From: Mesorhizobium erdmanii USDA 3471 | Lineage (GTDB): Bacteria > Pseudomonadota > Alphaproteobacteria > Rhizobiales > Rhizobiaceae | Length of the DNA: 64,000 nt | Direction of reading: 5' to 3' | NCBI RefSeq assembly: GCF_000472705.1 | Contig: NZ_AXAE01000022.1 | Coordinates: 62,001 to 126,000 of the forward strand | Shown: in pieces, positions 26,449 to 35,328 of the stretch | How positions within the stretch are numbered: position 1 is the stretch's first letter | Layout: each line of letters starts with the position of its first letter | Made by a program: the position numbers and the translations under genes | The notes under the pieces: generated by a model | What the model was told of the DNA's origin: nothing | Seen by the model: the letters and a program-made list of their open reading frames with translations, nothing else | Database searches by the model: none

Positions 26449-27573
26449 ATGACCGACCGATTCATGCTTAGCCGCCGCCAGTTGCTCAAGACCACCGCAG
26501 CCGGAGCCGCACTCGGACTTACCTCCGCCTTCCCCGTCAGCAAGGCGTTCGCCGCAGCCGCCACCGTCGGCTTCATCTATGTCGGGCCGAAGGACGACTA
26601 TGGCTACAACCAGGCCCATGCCGAGGGTGCCGCGACGTTGAAGGGCATCGAGGGCATCACCGTCGTCGAGGAGGAGAATGTGCCGGAGACGGTCGATGTC
26701 CAGAAGACGATGGAATCGATGATCAATCTCGACGGCGCCTCGCTGATCTTCCCGACGTCGTTCGGCTATTTCGATCCGCACATGCTGGCCATGTGCGCGA
26801 AATTCACCAACGTGCAGTTCCGCCATTGCGGCGGCATGTGGGACAAGGCCAAGCATCCGATGAATGCCGGCTCCTATTTCGGCTATATCGGCATGGGCCA
26901 GTATCTCAACGGCGTCGTGGCCGGCCACACTTCGAAGACCAAGAAGCTCGGCTTCGTCGCCGCCAAGCCGATCCCGCAGGTGTTGCTCAACATCAACTCC
27001 TTCCTGCTCGGCGCGCGCTCGGTCGATCCGACCATCACTTGCCAGGTCATCTTCACCGGCGAGTGGTCGCTGGCGGTCAAGGAAGCGGAAGCCACCAACG
27101 CGCTGGTCGACCAGGGCATCGATGTCGTCACCTGCCATGTCGACAGCCCGAAGGTGGTGGTCGAGACGGCAGCCGGGCGCGGCGCCTTCGTCTGCGGCTA
27201 CCACGCCAACCAGAGCCCGCTGGCGCCTGAGAAATATCTCACTGGCGCCGAGTGGAACTGGGCCAAGGTCTACAAGATGTTCGTCGACGATCTCGTCGCC
27301 GGCACGCCGCTGCCGAACTTCACGCGCGGCGGCCTGGCAGACGGCTTCGTCAAGATGAGCCCGCTCGGCCCCGCCGTCGGCGAGCCGGCGCGCAAGCAGT
27401 TCGACGCCACCCTAGCCGAAATGATGAAGGGCGGATTCGCCGTCATCAAGGGTCCGCTGAAGAGCAACAAGGGCGCTGTCGTCGCCACCGAGGGCCAGGC
27501 CTTCGTCGAGACCGCCATCGAACTCGAAAGCATGGACTATCTGGTCGACGGGGTCGTCGGCTCGACCGCCTGA
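26449..27573 (+). CDS. BMP family ABC transporter substrate-binding protein
   Basis: A 374-residue binding protein of the BMP/PnrA type. The N-terminus has a twin-arginine-like signal (SRRQLLKTTAAGAALGLTSA, cut near AFAA). The mature protein opens with ATVGFIYVGPKDDYGYNQAH, the BMP ligand-site strand. GGGGAG precedes the ATG at 26449. It is the first gene of a plus-strand set with two permeases, a double ATPase and the biuret enzymes. Known BMP proteins bind nucleosides; the neighbouring enzymes suggest a urea-type ligand instead. Confidence 0.93.
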   Translation: MTDRFMLSRRQLLKTTAAGAALGLTSAFPVSKAFAAAATVGFIYVGPKDDYGYNQAHAEGAATLKGIEGITVVEEENVPETVDVQKTMESMINLDGASLIFPTSFGYFDPHMLAMCAKFTNVQFRHCGGMWDKAKHPMNAGSYFGYIGMGQYLNGVVAGHTSKTKKLGFVAAKPIPQVLLNINSFLLGARSVDPTITCQVIFTGEWSLAVKEAEATNALVDQGIDVVTCHVDSPKVVVETAAGRGAFVCGYHANQSPLAPEKYLTGAEWNWAKVYKMFVDDLVAGTPLPNFTRGGLADGFVKMSPLGPAVGEPARKQFDATLAEMMKGGFAVIKGPLKSNKGAVVATEGQAFVETAIELESMDYLVDGVVGSTA

Positions 27574-27592
27574 TCTTGAGGGGAGCGCGGCG

Positions 27593-28735
27593 ATGGTGGA
27601 CACGGTGACAAGCGCCGGCATGCCGGCAGTATTCGGCGCCAGCGGCTATCCGGCGGCGCTGGAATGGATTGCGCGGCGGGCGGAGGCTTTCGTCATTCCG
27701 CTCGTGGCGCTCGTCGTCGGCATGGCGCTGTTCAGCCTGTTCATTGCGCTCGTCGGCAAGTCGCCGATCCTGCTCTACGAGACCATGTGGCGAGGCGGCT
27801 TCGGCTCCTGGTTCTCCGTCCAGAACTCGCTGTCGCGGGCCGCACCGCTGCTTTTGGCCGCGCTCTGCGTCGCGCTGCCGGCGCGGCTTGGCCTCGTCGT
27901 CATCGGCGGTGAAGGCGCCATCGTGCTGGGCGGTGTCGCTGCCGCTGCCATCGGCGTGGCGCTGAACGGCGCGCCTTGCCCAATCGTCATCCTTGCCATG
28001 GGCGTGGCGGGCATGGCCGCCGGCGGCATCTGGATTGGTGCCGTCGGCGCGCTGCGCCACTACCGGGCCGTCAACGAAACCATCTCCAGCCTGCTGATGG
28101 CCTATATCGCTATCGCGCTGATGAACCAGCTGGTGGAAGGGCCGCTGCGCGATCCGGCCTCGCTCAACAAACCCTCGACGCAACCGCTGGCGCAGATCTA
28201 CCGCATCGGCAACATTCCAGGCATGGACGTGCATTGGGGGCTGGTCGTCGGCGTGGTTGCCTGCATCCTCTCCTTTGTGCTCATCGAAAAGACCCGCTGG
28301 GGCTTTGCCGCGCGCATCGCCGGCGGCAATGTGCGGGCCGCGCAGGTGCAGGGGTTGGCCGTCGGGCCGCTGATCGTCGGCTTCACGGCGCTTGCCGGCG
28401 GTTTTGCCGGGCTGGCCGGCATGCTGGAAGTCGCCGCCGTGCAGGGCAGTGCGAATGCCTCGTTGGCCGCCGGCTATGGTTACACCGGCATCCTCGTCGC
28501 CTTCCTGGCCCGCCACAATCCGCTGGCCATTATTCCGGTGGCCTTCCTGCTTGGCGGCATCGACGCCTCGGGCGGGCTGATCCAGCGCCGTCTGGACCTG
28601 CCAGACGCCACCGTGCTGGTGCTGCAAGGTCTGATCTTCATCGTCATCCTGTTCAGCGAAACCTTCTACGGCCGCTTCAAGGCCTTCAATCCAGACCTCT
28701 GGAAGAGGCCCGATCTCCTAGGGGGGACTGCCTGA
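27593..28735 (+). CDS. BMP-type ABC transporter permease (first subunit)
   Basis: A 380-residue BPD_transp_2 permease, about ten membrane helices. Typical segments are ARLGLVVIGGEGAIVLGGVA and the coupling region GFAARIAGGNVRAAQVQGL. It lies 19 bases after the binding-protein gene, with GGGGAG upstream. Its TGA overlaps the next start by one base. It pairs with the protein encoded at 28735-29661 to form the channel. Confidence 0.93.
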   Translation: MVDTVTSAGMPAVFGASGYPAALEWIARRAEAFVIPLVALVVGMALFSLFIALVGKSPILLYETMWRGGFGSWFSVQNSLSRAAPLLLAALCVALPARLGLVVIGGEGAIVLGGVAAAAIGVALNGAPCPIVILAMGVAGMAAGGIWIGAVGALRHYRAVNETISSLLMAYIAIALMNQLVEGPLRDPASLNKPSTQPLAQIYRIGNIPGMDVHWGLVVGVVACILSFVLIEKTRWGFAARIAGGNVRAAQVQGLAVGPLIVGFTALAGGFAGLAGMLEVAAVQGSANASLAAGYGYTGILVAFLARHNPLAIIPVAFLLGGIDASGGLIQRRLDLPDATVLVLQGLIFIVILFSETFYGRFKAFNPDLWKRPDLLGGTA

Positions 28736-29661
28736 TGGACGCGACCGAGATCGGCCTCTGGGGCGTGCCGCTGGCCATCCTGGGCGGCGCCATCCGGGTG
28801 TCGACACCCTTCATCTTCGTCTCTCTGGGCGAGGCGATCACCGAGCGTTCGGGCCGCATCAATCTGGGGCTCGAAGGCACGCTCGTCTTCGGTGCCATGA
28901 CCGCCTATGCGGTGGCGGTGATGACCAACTCGCCCTGGATCGGCCTGGTCGCCGCTGCCTTCGCCGGCCTGTGCTTCGGCCTGTTCCATGGCTGGATCTG
29001 CAAATTCCCGAAAGTCAACGACATCGCCATCGGCATCGCGCTGATGCTGTTCGGCTCTGGCCTGGCCTTCTTCTTCGGCAAGCCGTTCATCAAGCCGAAG
29101 GCGCCCAATTTGCCGGCCATCCCCTTTGGCCGCTGGTCCGACATTCCGCAGGTGCAGGCGGCGCTCGACGTCAACGTGCTGTTCCTGATCGGCGCCGTAT
29201 TGTCGGTCATTCTGTGGTGGGCGTTCCGCAACACCCGAGCCGGGCTCATAGTGCGCGTCGTCGGCGACAGTTCGGACGCGGCACGCGCCATGGGCCTCAA
29301 CCCCGACACGGTGCGGCTGCTGGCCACCGGCGTCGGCGGCGCACTGGCCGGCATCGGCGGCGCCTATCTGTCGCTCTACTATCCCGGCAGCTGGACCGAG
29401 CGCATCTCGTCGGGCCAGGGCCTGATGGCGGTGGCGCTGGTCATCTTCGCGCGCTGGAACCCGCTCGGCTGCTTTGCCGCGGCCCTGCTGTTCGGCGGCG
29501 CGGGCGCGCTTGGCCCGGCGCTGCAATCGGTCGGCGTCACGCAAGGCTACTATCTGTTCTACGCCGCTCCCTACATCCTCACCCTCATCATCATGATCGC
29601 CACCTCGTCGCCGACCCGCTCGCTTGCCGGTGCGCCGGGCGAATTGTCGATCACCAAATGA
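28735..29661 (+). CDS. BMP-type ABC transporter permease (second subunit)
   Basis: A 308-residue permease with the signature AITERSGRINLGLEGTLVFG and a coupling loop near RVVGDSSDAARAMGLNP. It starts inside the stop of the first permease (TGATG). The stop codon lies in the first unit of a 17-base tandem repeat (29652-29699). The two permeases and the double ATPase match the usual BMP/nucleoside importer design. Confidence 0.93.
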   Translation: MDATEIGLWGVPLAILGGAIRVSTPFIFVSLGEAITERSGRINLGLEGTLVFGAMTAYAVAVMTNSPWIGLVAAAFAGLCFGLFHGWICKFPKVNDIAIGIALMLFGSGLAFFFGKPFIKPKAPNLPAIPFGRWSDIPQVQAALDVNVLFLIGAVLSVILWWAFRNTRAGLIVRVVGDSSDAARAMGLNPDTVRLLATGVGGALAGIGGAYLSLYYPGSWTERISSGQGLMAVALVIFARWNPLGCFAAALLFGGAGALGPALQSVGVTQGYYLFYAAPYILTLIIMIATSSPTRSLAGAPGELSITK

Positions 29662-29699
29662 GAGTTGGCACCAAATGAGACTTGGCACCAAATGACTGG
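29652..29699. repeat. Tandem repeat of 17-base units spanning a stop codon
   Basis: CACCAAATGAGAGTTGG, CACCAAATGAGACTTGG and a shortened CACCAAATGACTGG lie head to tail. The first unit contains the TGA stop of the second permease, and each copy repeats the AAATGA. The array fills nearly the whole gap before the biuret hydrolase gene and leaves its ribosome-binding region just beyond. Local slippage is the likely origin. Confidence 0.85.
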
Positions 29700-29709
29700 A
29701 GTTTTGCCT

Positions 29710-30411
29710 ATGAACGCCAGAGCCGAAATCACCCAGCACACCATCGATGCCGAGCCCTATCCCTGGCCCTACAATGGTGACCTGCGGCCCGACAACACGG
29801 CGCTGATCATCATCGACATGCAGACCGATTTCTGCGGGCCGGGCGGCTATGTCGATCATATGGGCTACGATCTGTCGCTGGTGCGCGCGCCGATCGAGCC
29901 GATCAAGGCGGTGCTCTCGGCTATGCGGGCCAAGGACTACACCATCATCCACACGCGCGAGGGGCACCGGCCCGATCTCGCCGACCTGCCGGCCAACAAG
30001 CGCTGGCGCTCGCGCCGCATCAACGCCGGCATTGGCGATGCCGGCCCGTGCGGGCGCATCCTGGTGCGAGGCGAGCCGGGCTGGGACATCATCCCCGACC
30101 TTTATCCGATCGAGGGCGAACCGATCATCGACAAGCCCGGCAAGGGCTCGTTCTGCGCCACCGACCTGGAGCTGATCCTCAATCAGCGCGGCATCGAAAA
30201 TATCGTGCTGACCGGCATCACCACGGACGTCTGCGTGCACACCACCATGCGCGAGGCCAATGACCGCGGCTATGAATGCATGATGCTGGAGGATTGCTGC
30301 GGGGCAACCGACCACGGCAACCATCTGGCGGCGATCAAGATGATCAAGATGCAGGGCGGCGTCTTCGGCACGGTGTCGAATTCGAAGGCGCTCGTTGCGC
30401 AACTGCCGTGA
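29710..30411 (+). CDS. biuH: Biuret hydrolase (cysteine hydrolase, isochorismatase fold)
   Basis: A 233-residue amidohydrolase cleaving biuret to allophanate and ammonia. The catalytic triad is D36 (LIIIDMQTDFCG), K142 (IIDKPGKGSF) and C175 (GITTDVCVHTTMREAND). As recalled, these are the numbers reported for biuret hydrolase of Rhizobium leguminosarum 3841, and the flanking blocks PYPWPYNG, HMGYDLSLV and EGHRPDLADLPANKRWRS also fit it. GGAG precedes the ATG. The allophanate product would be used by the amidase encoded at 32958-34778. Confidence 0.88.
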   Translation: MNARAEITQHTIDAEPYPWPYNGDLRPDNTALIIIDMQTDFCGPGGYVDHMGYDLSLVRAPIEPIKAVLSAMRAKDYTIIHTREGHRPDLADLPANKRWRSRRINAGIGDAGPCGRILVRGEPGWDIIPDLYPIEGEPIIDKPGKGSFCATDLELILNQRGIENIVLTGITTDVCVHTTMREANDRGYECMMLEDCCGATDHGNHLAAIKMIKMQGGVFGTVSNSKALVAQLP

Positions 30412-30420
30412 GGGACCGCG

Positions 30421-31950
30421 ATGAGTGACAGCGTGAGAAGAGCGGTCGGCGTCGAAACCATCGGCATGACCATGCGTTTCGGCGGCTTCACGGCGCTGGA
30501 CGCCGTGTCGGTGAAGGTGCCGGCGGGCTCGTTCCACGCACTGCTCGGCGAGAACGGCGCCGGCAAGTCGACGCTGGTCAAGTGCATGATGGGTTTTTAT
30601 CACCCGACATCAGGCGACATGCTCGTCGATGGCCGTGAGGTCAAGATCGCCAGCCCGAAGGACGCCTCGGCGCTTGGCCTCGGCATGGTCTACCAGCATT
30701 TCACTCTGGTGCCGTCGCTGACGGGCGCGGAAAACCTCGTCATTGCGCGCGAGAAGGTTCCCGGCATCATCGACTGGCGCAAGGAGCGTGGCGATCTCGC
30801 CGTGTTCATGGAGCGCATGCCGTTCAAGCTGCCGCTCGACGTCAAGGTGGCGGAGCTTGCCGCCGGCGAGAAGCAGAAGCTCGAAATCATCAAGCAGCTC
30901 TATCTCGGCCGCTCCTTCCTGGTGCTGGACGAGCCGACATCGGTGCTCACCCCCGGCGAGGCGCAGGAGGTGCTGGGGCTGGTGCGCGACATGACAAAAG
31001 CAGGCGACCTCACCGTGCTGATGATCTCGCATAAATTCCATGAGGTCACCGCCTTCGCCGACGATGTCAGCGTGCTGCGCAAGGGCAAGCTGACGGGAAC
31101 CGGCCGGGTCGCCGACCTTGAGCACAAGGCAATGGCGACGATGATGATCGGCGACCAGCCGATCGCCGTGCTCGACAGCCGTGCGGCGCCGAAAGCCGAT
31201 GCCGAGATCGTGCTCAAGGTCAGGTCGCTGAGGGCGCCTGACCGCACCGGGCTGAAATCGATCAAAATCGCGGATCTCGGCGTGCGCTCGGGCGAGATCG
31301 TCGGCATCGCCGGCATTTCCGGCAACGGCCAGAAGGAATTCCTCGAAGTGCTGGCCGGCCAGCGTCCGCGCGACGCGGGCGAGGTGCTGGTGCGCGGCTC
31401 CGCCTATGCGGCGACGCGGGCCGAGGCGCGCGCGCTCAATGTGCGGCTCATTCCAGAGGAGCCGCTGAAGAATGCCTGCGCGCCGAAAATGACGGTGGCC
31501 GAGAACATCTCCTTCCGCACCTTCGACATGGACGGCAATGGCCGGCCGGTGAGCTGGATCAACGCCCGCGCCATCCGCTCCTTCAGTGCCAGGCTGGTCG
31601 AGCAGTTCAAGGTCAAGACCGCCTCGCTGTCCTCGCCGATCGCCTCGCTCTCGGGCGGCAATGTGCAACGCGCGGTGCTGGCGCGCGAACTGACCGGCGC
31701 GGTCGATCTGCTGATCGTCTCCAACCCGTGCTTCGGCCTCGACTTCTCGGCGATCGCCGAAATCCGCGCCCGCATCATGAAGGCGCGCAATGCGGGTGCG
31801 GCCGTGCTCTTGATGTCGGAGGACCTCGACGAGTTGCTGGAACTGTCCGACCGGATCTTCGTCATGTCGGACGGTGCGCTGGTTTACGAGACGCCGATCG
31901 CCGGGGCGAGCGTTCAGACTATTGGCGAGCATATGGCAGGACATCACTGA
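30421..31950 (+). CDS. BMP-type ABC transporter ATP-binding protein (two nucleotide-binding domains)
   Basis: A 509-residue double ATPase. The first domain has Walker A GENGAGKST, signature LAAGEKQKLEI and Walker B FLVLDEPTSVLTP. The second has a degenerate Walker A (GISGNGQKEF), signature SLSGGNVQRAVLARE, and a diverged Walker B LLIVSNPCFGLD, as is usual for sugar/nucleoside-type ATPases of this class. It is separated from the permeases by the biuret hydrolase gene. The next gene overlaps its stop by one base. Confidence 0.93.
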   Translation: MSDSVRRAVGVETIGMTMRFGGFTALDAVSVKVPAGSFHALLGENGAGKSTLVKCMMGFYHPTSGDMLVDGREVKIASPKDASALGLGMVYQHFTLVPSLTGAENLVIAREKVPGIIDWRKERGDLAVFMERMPFKLPLDVKVAELAAGEKQKLEIIKQLYLGRSFLVLDEPTSVLTPGEAQEVLGLVRDMTKAGDLTVLMISHKFHEVTAFADDVSVLRKGKLTGTGRVADLEHKAMATMMIGDQPIAVLDSRAAPKADAEIVLKVRSLRAPDRTGLKSIKIADLGVRSGEIVGIAGISGNGQKEFLEVLAGQRPRDAGEVLVRGSAYAATRAEARALNVRLIPEEPLKNACAPKMTVAENISFRTFDMDGNGRPVSWINARAIRSFSARLVEQFKVKTASLSSPIASLSGGNVQRAVLARELTGAVDLLIVSNPCFGLDFSAIAEIRARIMKARNAGAAVLLMSEDLDELLELSDRIFVMSDGALVYETPIAGASVQTIGEHMAGHH

Positions 31951-32618
31951 TGGCGGAAATCGATGCGCAGCCTTTCGCCTTTGCGTTCAGGCCCGACACG
32001 ATGGCGCTGGTCGTCATCGACATGCAGCGCGACTTCGCCGAGCCCGGCGGCTTCGGCGCCAGCCTGGGCAACGATGTCAGCCGCGTCACGGCGATCGTGC
32101 CGACGGTGAAGCGGCTGATCGAGGGCTGTCGCGCTGCCGGCCTGCCGGTGATCCACACCATGGAGTGCCACCGTGCCGACCTTTCCGACTTGCCGCCGGC
32201 CAAGCGCAATCGCGGCAATCCGTCGATCCGCATCGGCGATGCCGGGCCGATGGGCCGCGTGCTGATCGTCGGTGAGCCCGGCACGGCGATCCTCGACGAA
32301 CTCAAGCCGCTGCCCGGCGAGATCGTCATCGAAAAGCCGGGCAAGGGAGCATTCTATGCGACCAACTTCGGTGACGAACTGAAGCGGCTCGGCGCGCAGC
32401 AACTGGTTTTCGCCGGCGTCACCACCGAGGTCTGCGTGCAGACGACGATGCGCGAGGCCAATGATCGCGGCTATGAGTGCCTGCTCGCCGAAGACGCGAC
32501 GGAAAGCTATTTTCCCGAGTTCAAGGCGGCGGCTATCGCCATGATCCGGGCGCAAGGCGCCATCGTTGGCTGGACGGCAACGACCGACCAGGTACTGCAG
32601 GGACTTGCCAATGGCTAA
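31950..32618 (+). CDS. Cysteine hydrolase (isochorismatase fold), possible triuret hydrolase
   Basis: A 222-residue relative of the biuret hydrolase, with triad D24 (VVIDMQRDF), K129 (VIEKPGKGAF) and C162 (VTTEVCVQTTMREAND). It shares HRADLSDLPPAKRNRG with its neighbour but lacks the longer N-terminus and the aromatic PYPWPYNG block, so the substrate pocket probably differs. In a biuret group the attractive candidate is triuret hydrolase, which feeds biuret to BiuH. A ureidoacrylate-type or other amidase cannot be excluded. It overlaps the ATPase stop and the cupin start. Confidence 0.85.
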   Translation: MAEIDAQPFAFAFRPDTMALVVIDMQRDFAEPGGFGASLGNDVSRVTAIVPTVKRLIEGCRAAGLPVIHTMECHRADLSDLPPAKRNRGNPSIRIGDAGPMGRVLIVGEPGTAILDELKPLPGEIVIEKPGKGAFYATNFGDELKRLGAQQLVFAGVTTEVCVQTTMREANDRGYECLLAEDATESYFPEFKAAAIAMIRAQGAIVGWTATTDQVLQGLANG

Positions 32619-32961
32619 TCTGAGTTTTGCCGGCCTCGTCGGTGGCGGCTGGCGCGACCTGGCGTTCGAGCCTTTTCGCGAGGGTATCACCGTGCACTGG
32701 CTGCTGAAGGGCGGACCCGTCGAGCCGTCGGTGGCGATCCTCGACTACCGGCCCGGCGCCGGCGTGCCGCGCCATCGCCATGTCGGGCTTGAAACCATCG
32801 TCGTGCTCGAGGGCACGCAGAGCGACGAGAACGACGACTATTCAGCCGGCAGCGTCATCCTGAACCCGGTCGGGACCGAGCATTCGGTGTGGACCAAGGA
32901 CGGCTGCGTCGTGCTGATCCAGTGGGACTTGCCGGTGATCATTCTGGGGGAGGCCAAATGA
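32611..32961 (+). CDS. Cupin domain protein
   Basis: A 116-residue single-domain cupin of the ChrR C-terminal type. Metal ligands are in PRHRHVGLETIVVLEG (two His and one Glu) with a later His in GTEHSVW. Its start lies 8 bases inside the end of the second cysteine hydrolase, and its TGA overlaps the start of the allophanate hydrolase gene, so it is translated with the pathway. Its role is unknown; it could be a metal-dependent enzyme, a sensor, or a stabilising partner. Confidence 0.85.
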   Translation: MANLSFAGLVGGGWRDLAFEPFREGITVHWLLKGGPVEPSVAILDYRPGAGVPRHRHVGLETIVVLEGTQSDENDDYSAGSVILNPVGTEHSVWTKDGCVVLIQWDLPVIILGEAK

Positions 32962-34778
32962 GCGAGATTCGTTTCGATATTGGCAGTCTGCACGCGGCCT
33001 ATGCCAGCGGTGTCACTGTCGCGGACATGATCGATGCCGTGCATGCCCGCATCACAGCGGCTGACGATCCCGGCATCTTCATCCACCTCGCCACAAAGGC
33101 GGACATGCTGGCTCAGGCGCGGGAGCTCGGACCGTTCGATCCGGTGGGCAAGCCGCTGTGGGGCGTGCCGTTCGCGGTCAAGGACAATATCGACGTCGCC
33201 GGCATGCCGACGACCGCCGCCTGCGCCGAATATGCCTATGTGCCCGACAAGGACGCAACCGTGGTGGCACGGCTGAAAGCCGCCGGCGCGCTGGTGGTCG
33301 GCAAGACCAATCTCGACCAGTTCGCGACCGGCCTGGTCGGCGTGCGCACGCCGTATCCGATCCCGAGGAACGCCGTCGATGCCAGCCTGGTGCCCGGCGG
33401 TTCGTCTTCGGGATCCGCCGTTGCGACGGCGCGCGGCATCGTCTCCTTCGCGCTCGGCACCGATACGGCCGGGTCCGGCCGCATCCCCGCCGGCCTCAAC
33501 AACATTGTCGGGCTGAAGCCGACGGTTGGCGCACTCTCGGCCGCCGGCGTGGTGCCGGCCTGCCGCACGCTCGACTGCATCTCGGTGTTCGCGCTGAACG
33601 TCGACGACGCCTACTCCGTCTTCACGGCCGCGGCGGCCAGGGATCCGGCCGATGCCTATTCACGTGCGATCAAGGTCCCTGCCCTTGCCCCGCGCCCGCC
33701 GGTGCTGAGCGTCGGCGTGCCGGCGAAGGCGGATCTCGAATTCTTCGGCGACGCCTCGATGCAGGCCGGCTTCGAGGCGGCTCTTGGCCTTCTGGAAAAG
33801 CTTGGCTGCCAGCTGGTCGAAGTCCCCTTCTCCGATTTCTACGCCACTGCCAATCTTCTCTATGAAGGCGCCTGGGTTGCCGAACGCTACGCGGCGATCC
33901 GCGCCTTCATGGACGCCAACGAAGCGGCCATGCATCCGGTGACGCGCAAAATCATCGGCGGTGCGCGCGGGTTGTCGGCGGCCGATGCCTTCAGGGGCCT
34001 CTATGCGCTTCAGGCCTACAAGGCGAAGCTCGCGCCTGTCATTGCTTCGGTCGACCTGATCTGCGTGCCGACCGCGCCGACGCATTATGGGCTCGATGCG
34101 GTGCTTGCGGATCCGGTCGCCACCAACAGCCGGCTCGGCACCTATACCAACTTCGTCAATCTGCTCGACATGTGCGGCATCGCCGTGCCGACCGGCAAAC
34201 GCGGCGACGGGCTGCCGATGAGCGTGACGTTGCTGGCCATGGCGGGCAAGGACTGGCTGACGGCCGCACTGGCCCGCGACATCCATGCCGCGAGTGGACT
34301 TCCGCTTGGCGCAACCGGCTGGCCGCAGCCGGGAAGTGCATTGCCTGGCAACATTGCGCGGGACCAGACGATCGATCTGGTGGTGGTCGGCGCGCATCTT
34401 TCGGGGATGCCGCTTAACGGTCAGCTAAGGGATCTAGGCGCCCAATTCTCGAGAGTTACGAAAACCACACCTGCCTACCGGCTCTACGCTCTTGCCGGCC
34501 AGTCCGTGCCCAAGCCGGGCCTCGTCCGGGTCTCCAGGGATGGCATGCGAATAGATGTCGAGGTCTGGCGGCTTGACCCGGAAGCCTTCGGACGGTTCGT
34601 CGCCGCCATCCCCCCACCGCTGGGCGTGGGAACGATCGAACTCGAGGACGGCAGCGCGGCCAAGGGGTTCCTGGTAGAAACCGCCGGCCTAGCTGACGCT
34701 TCCGATATCTCCGCCTATGGTGGCTGGCGCAGTTTTGTCAGACGCGACCAAGAAAAGGCCAATCTTCTGGCGACCTAG
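32958..34778 (+). CDS. atzF: Allophanate hydrolase
   Basis: A 606-residue amidase-signature enzyme converting allophanate to ammonia and carbon dioxide. The Ser-cisSer-Lys triad is predicted at K75 (PFAVKDNID), S149 (PGGSSSGSA) and S173 (GTDTAGSGR). The amidase domain spans about 1-450, followed by the roughly 150-residue C-terminal domain found in AtzF (starting near DLVVVGAHLSGMPLN). GGGGGAGG precedes the ATG, which overlaps the cupin stop. No biotin carboxylase domain or urea carboxylase gene is present, so allophanate must come from biuret rather than urea. Confidence 0.92.
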   Translation: MSEIRFDIGSLHAAYASGVTVADMIDAVHARITAADDPGIFIHLATKADMLAQARELGPFDPVGKPLWGVPFAVKDNIDVAGMPTTAACAEYAYVPDKDATVVARLKAAGALVVGKTNLDQFATGLVGVRTPYPIPRNAVDASLVPGGSSSGSAVATARGIVSFALGTDTAGSGRIPAGLNNIVGLKPTVGALSAAGVVPACRTLDCISVFALNVDDAYSVFTAAAARDPADAYSRAIKVPALAPRPPVLSVGVPAKADLEFFGDASMQAGFEAALGLLEKLGCQLVEVPFSDFYATANLLYEGAWVAERYAAIRAFMDANEAAMHPVTRKIIGGARGLSAADAFRGLYALQAYKAKLAPVIASVDLICVPTAPTHYGLDAVLADPVATNSRLGTYTNFVNLLDMCGIAVPTGKRGDGLPMSVTLLAMAGKDWLTAALARDIHAASGLPLGATGWPQPGSALPGNIARDQTIDLVVVGAHLSGMPLNGQLRDLGAQFSRVTKTTPAYRLYALAGQSVPKPGLVRVSRDGMRIDVEVWRLDPEAFGRFVAAIPPPLGVGTIELEDGSAAKGFLVETAGLADASDISAYGGWRSFVRRDQEKANLLAT

Positions 34779-35328
34779 CAACCTCGGCGGAGTCTTCGAC
34801 CGTGTCTACTTTCACGAACGGCGAAGGTGAACTCAATGGCCGACATTGGGCGCATTCCAGTCCGGCGACTTTGGGGTCGTGAGCGGTCGATCTGCTTATG
34901 GAGTGATATTGTCGAGAAACGGTCGTTGCTTTGATGAACTTGCAGAAGCCGGGAGGAGCGTCGCTCCTCCCGGGACGCCCGTGCTATCTGGTCGGCTGTT
35001 AAGGCCTCGTGCGAAAACAAGTTAGGCCGAGATTTGATCTGGCTCACGCCTGAAAGGCCAAGGCCAATGCGCGGTTTACAGCGACCAAGTTTATCCAGCT
35101 TTCGCCGAGCATCGCTCTGCCATCCTTGGTTGACCCACACCGAGGCATAGCCCGCCTTCGTCCAAGCGGATAATGTCGGAGAAGTGCTTCACCGTCCTGT
35201 GGACGCCGGCTGAGCAGTTCGGAGACTTTCCCGCGCCGATATCCGCGGAGGCAAAAGACTGACGATCTCGACGGTAGAATAAAGCCCTCTCGGTCACTGT
35301 TTGCCATTACTTTCGTGTGCGATATTAC
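34779..35328. other. Gene-poor stretch downstream of atzF
   Basis: No convincing gene was found on either strand. The one clear structure is a near-perfect hairpin at 34949-34973: CCGGGAGGAGCG and its reverse complement around a single T. It has no T-run after it. Short open frames here have no family resemblance. The stretch leads into a truncated MFS gene, so it may be deletion scar tissue. Confidence 0.6.

Noticed and set aside
28666..30603. A 645-codon open frame on the minus strand
   Set aside because: Antisense to the second permease and biuH genes, which have clear family motifs. Its composition is typical of a high-GC shadow frame.
30610..31947. A 445-codon open frame opposite the double ATPase
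   Set aside because: Shadow of the ATPase gene, whose Walker and signature motifs are unambiguous.
26159..34778. The biuret module as a genomic island with integrase and attachment sites
   Set aside because: No integrase, tRNA boundary or flanking direct repeats are visible. Only the truncated MFS gene hints at an edge, so acquisition is left as a possibility.
34775..35307. Two minus-strand open frames downstream of atzF
   Set aside because: No recognisable domain, no good start region, and mutually overlapping in different frames.
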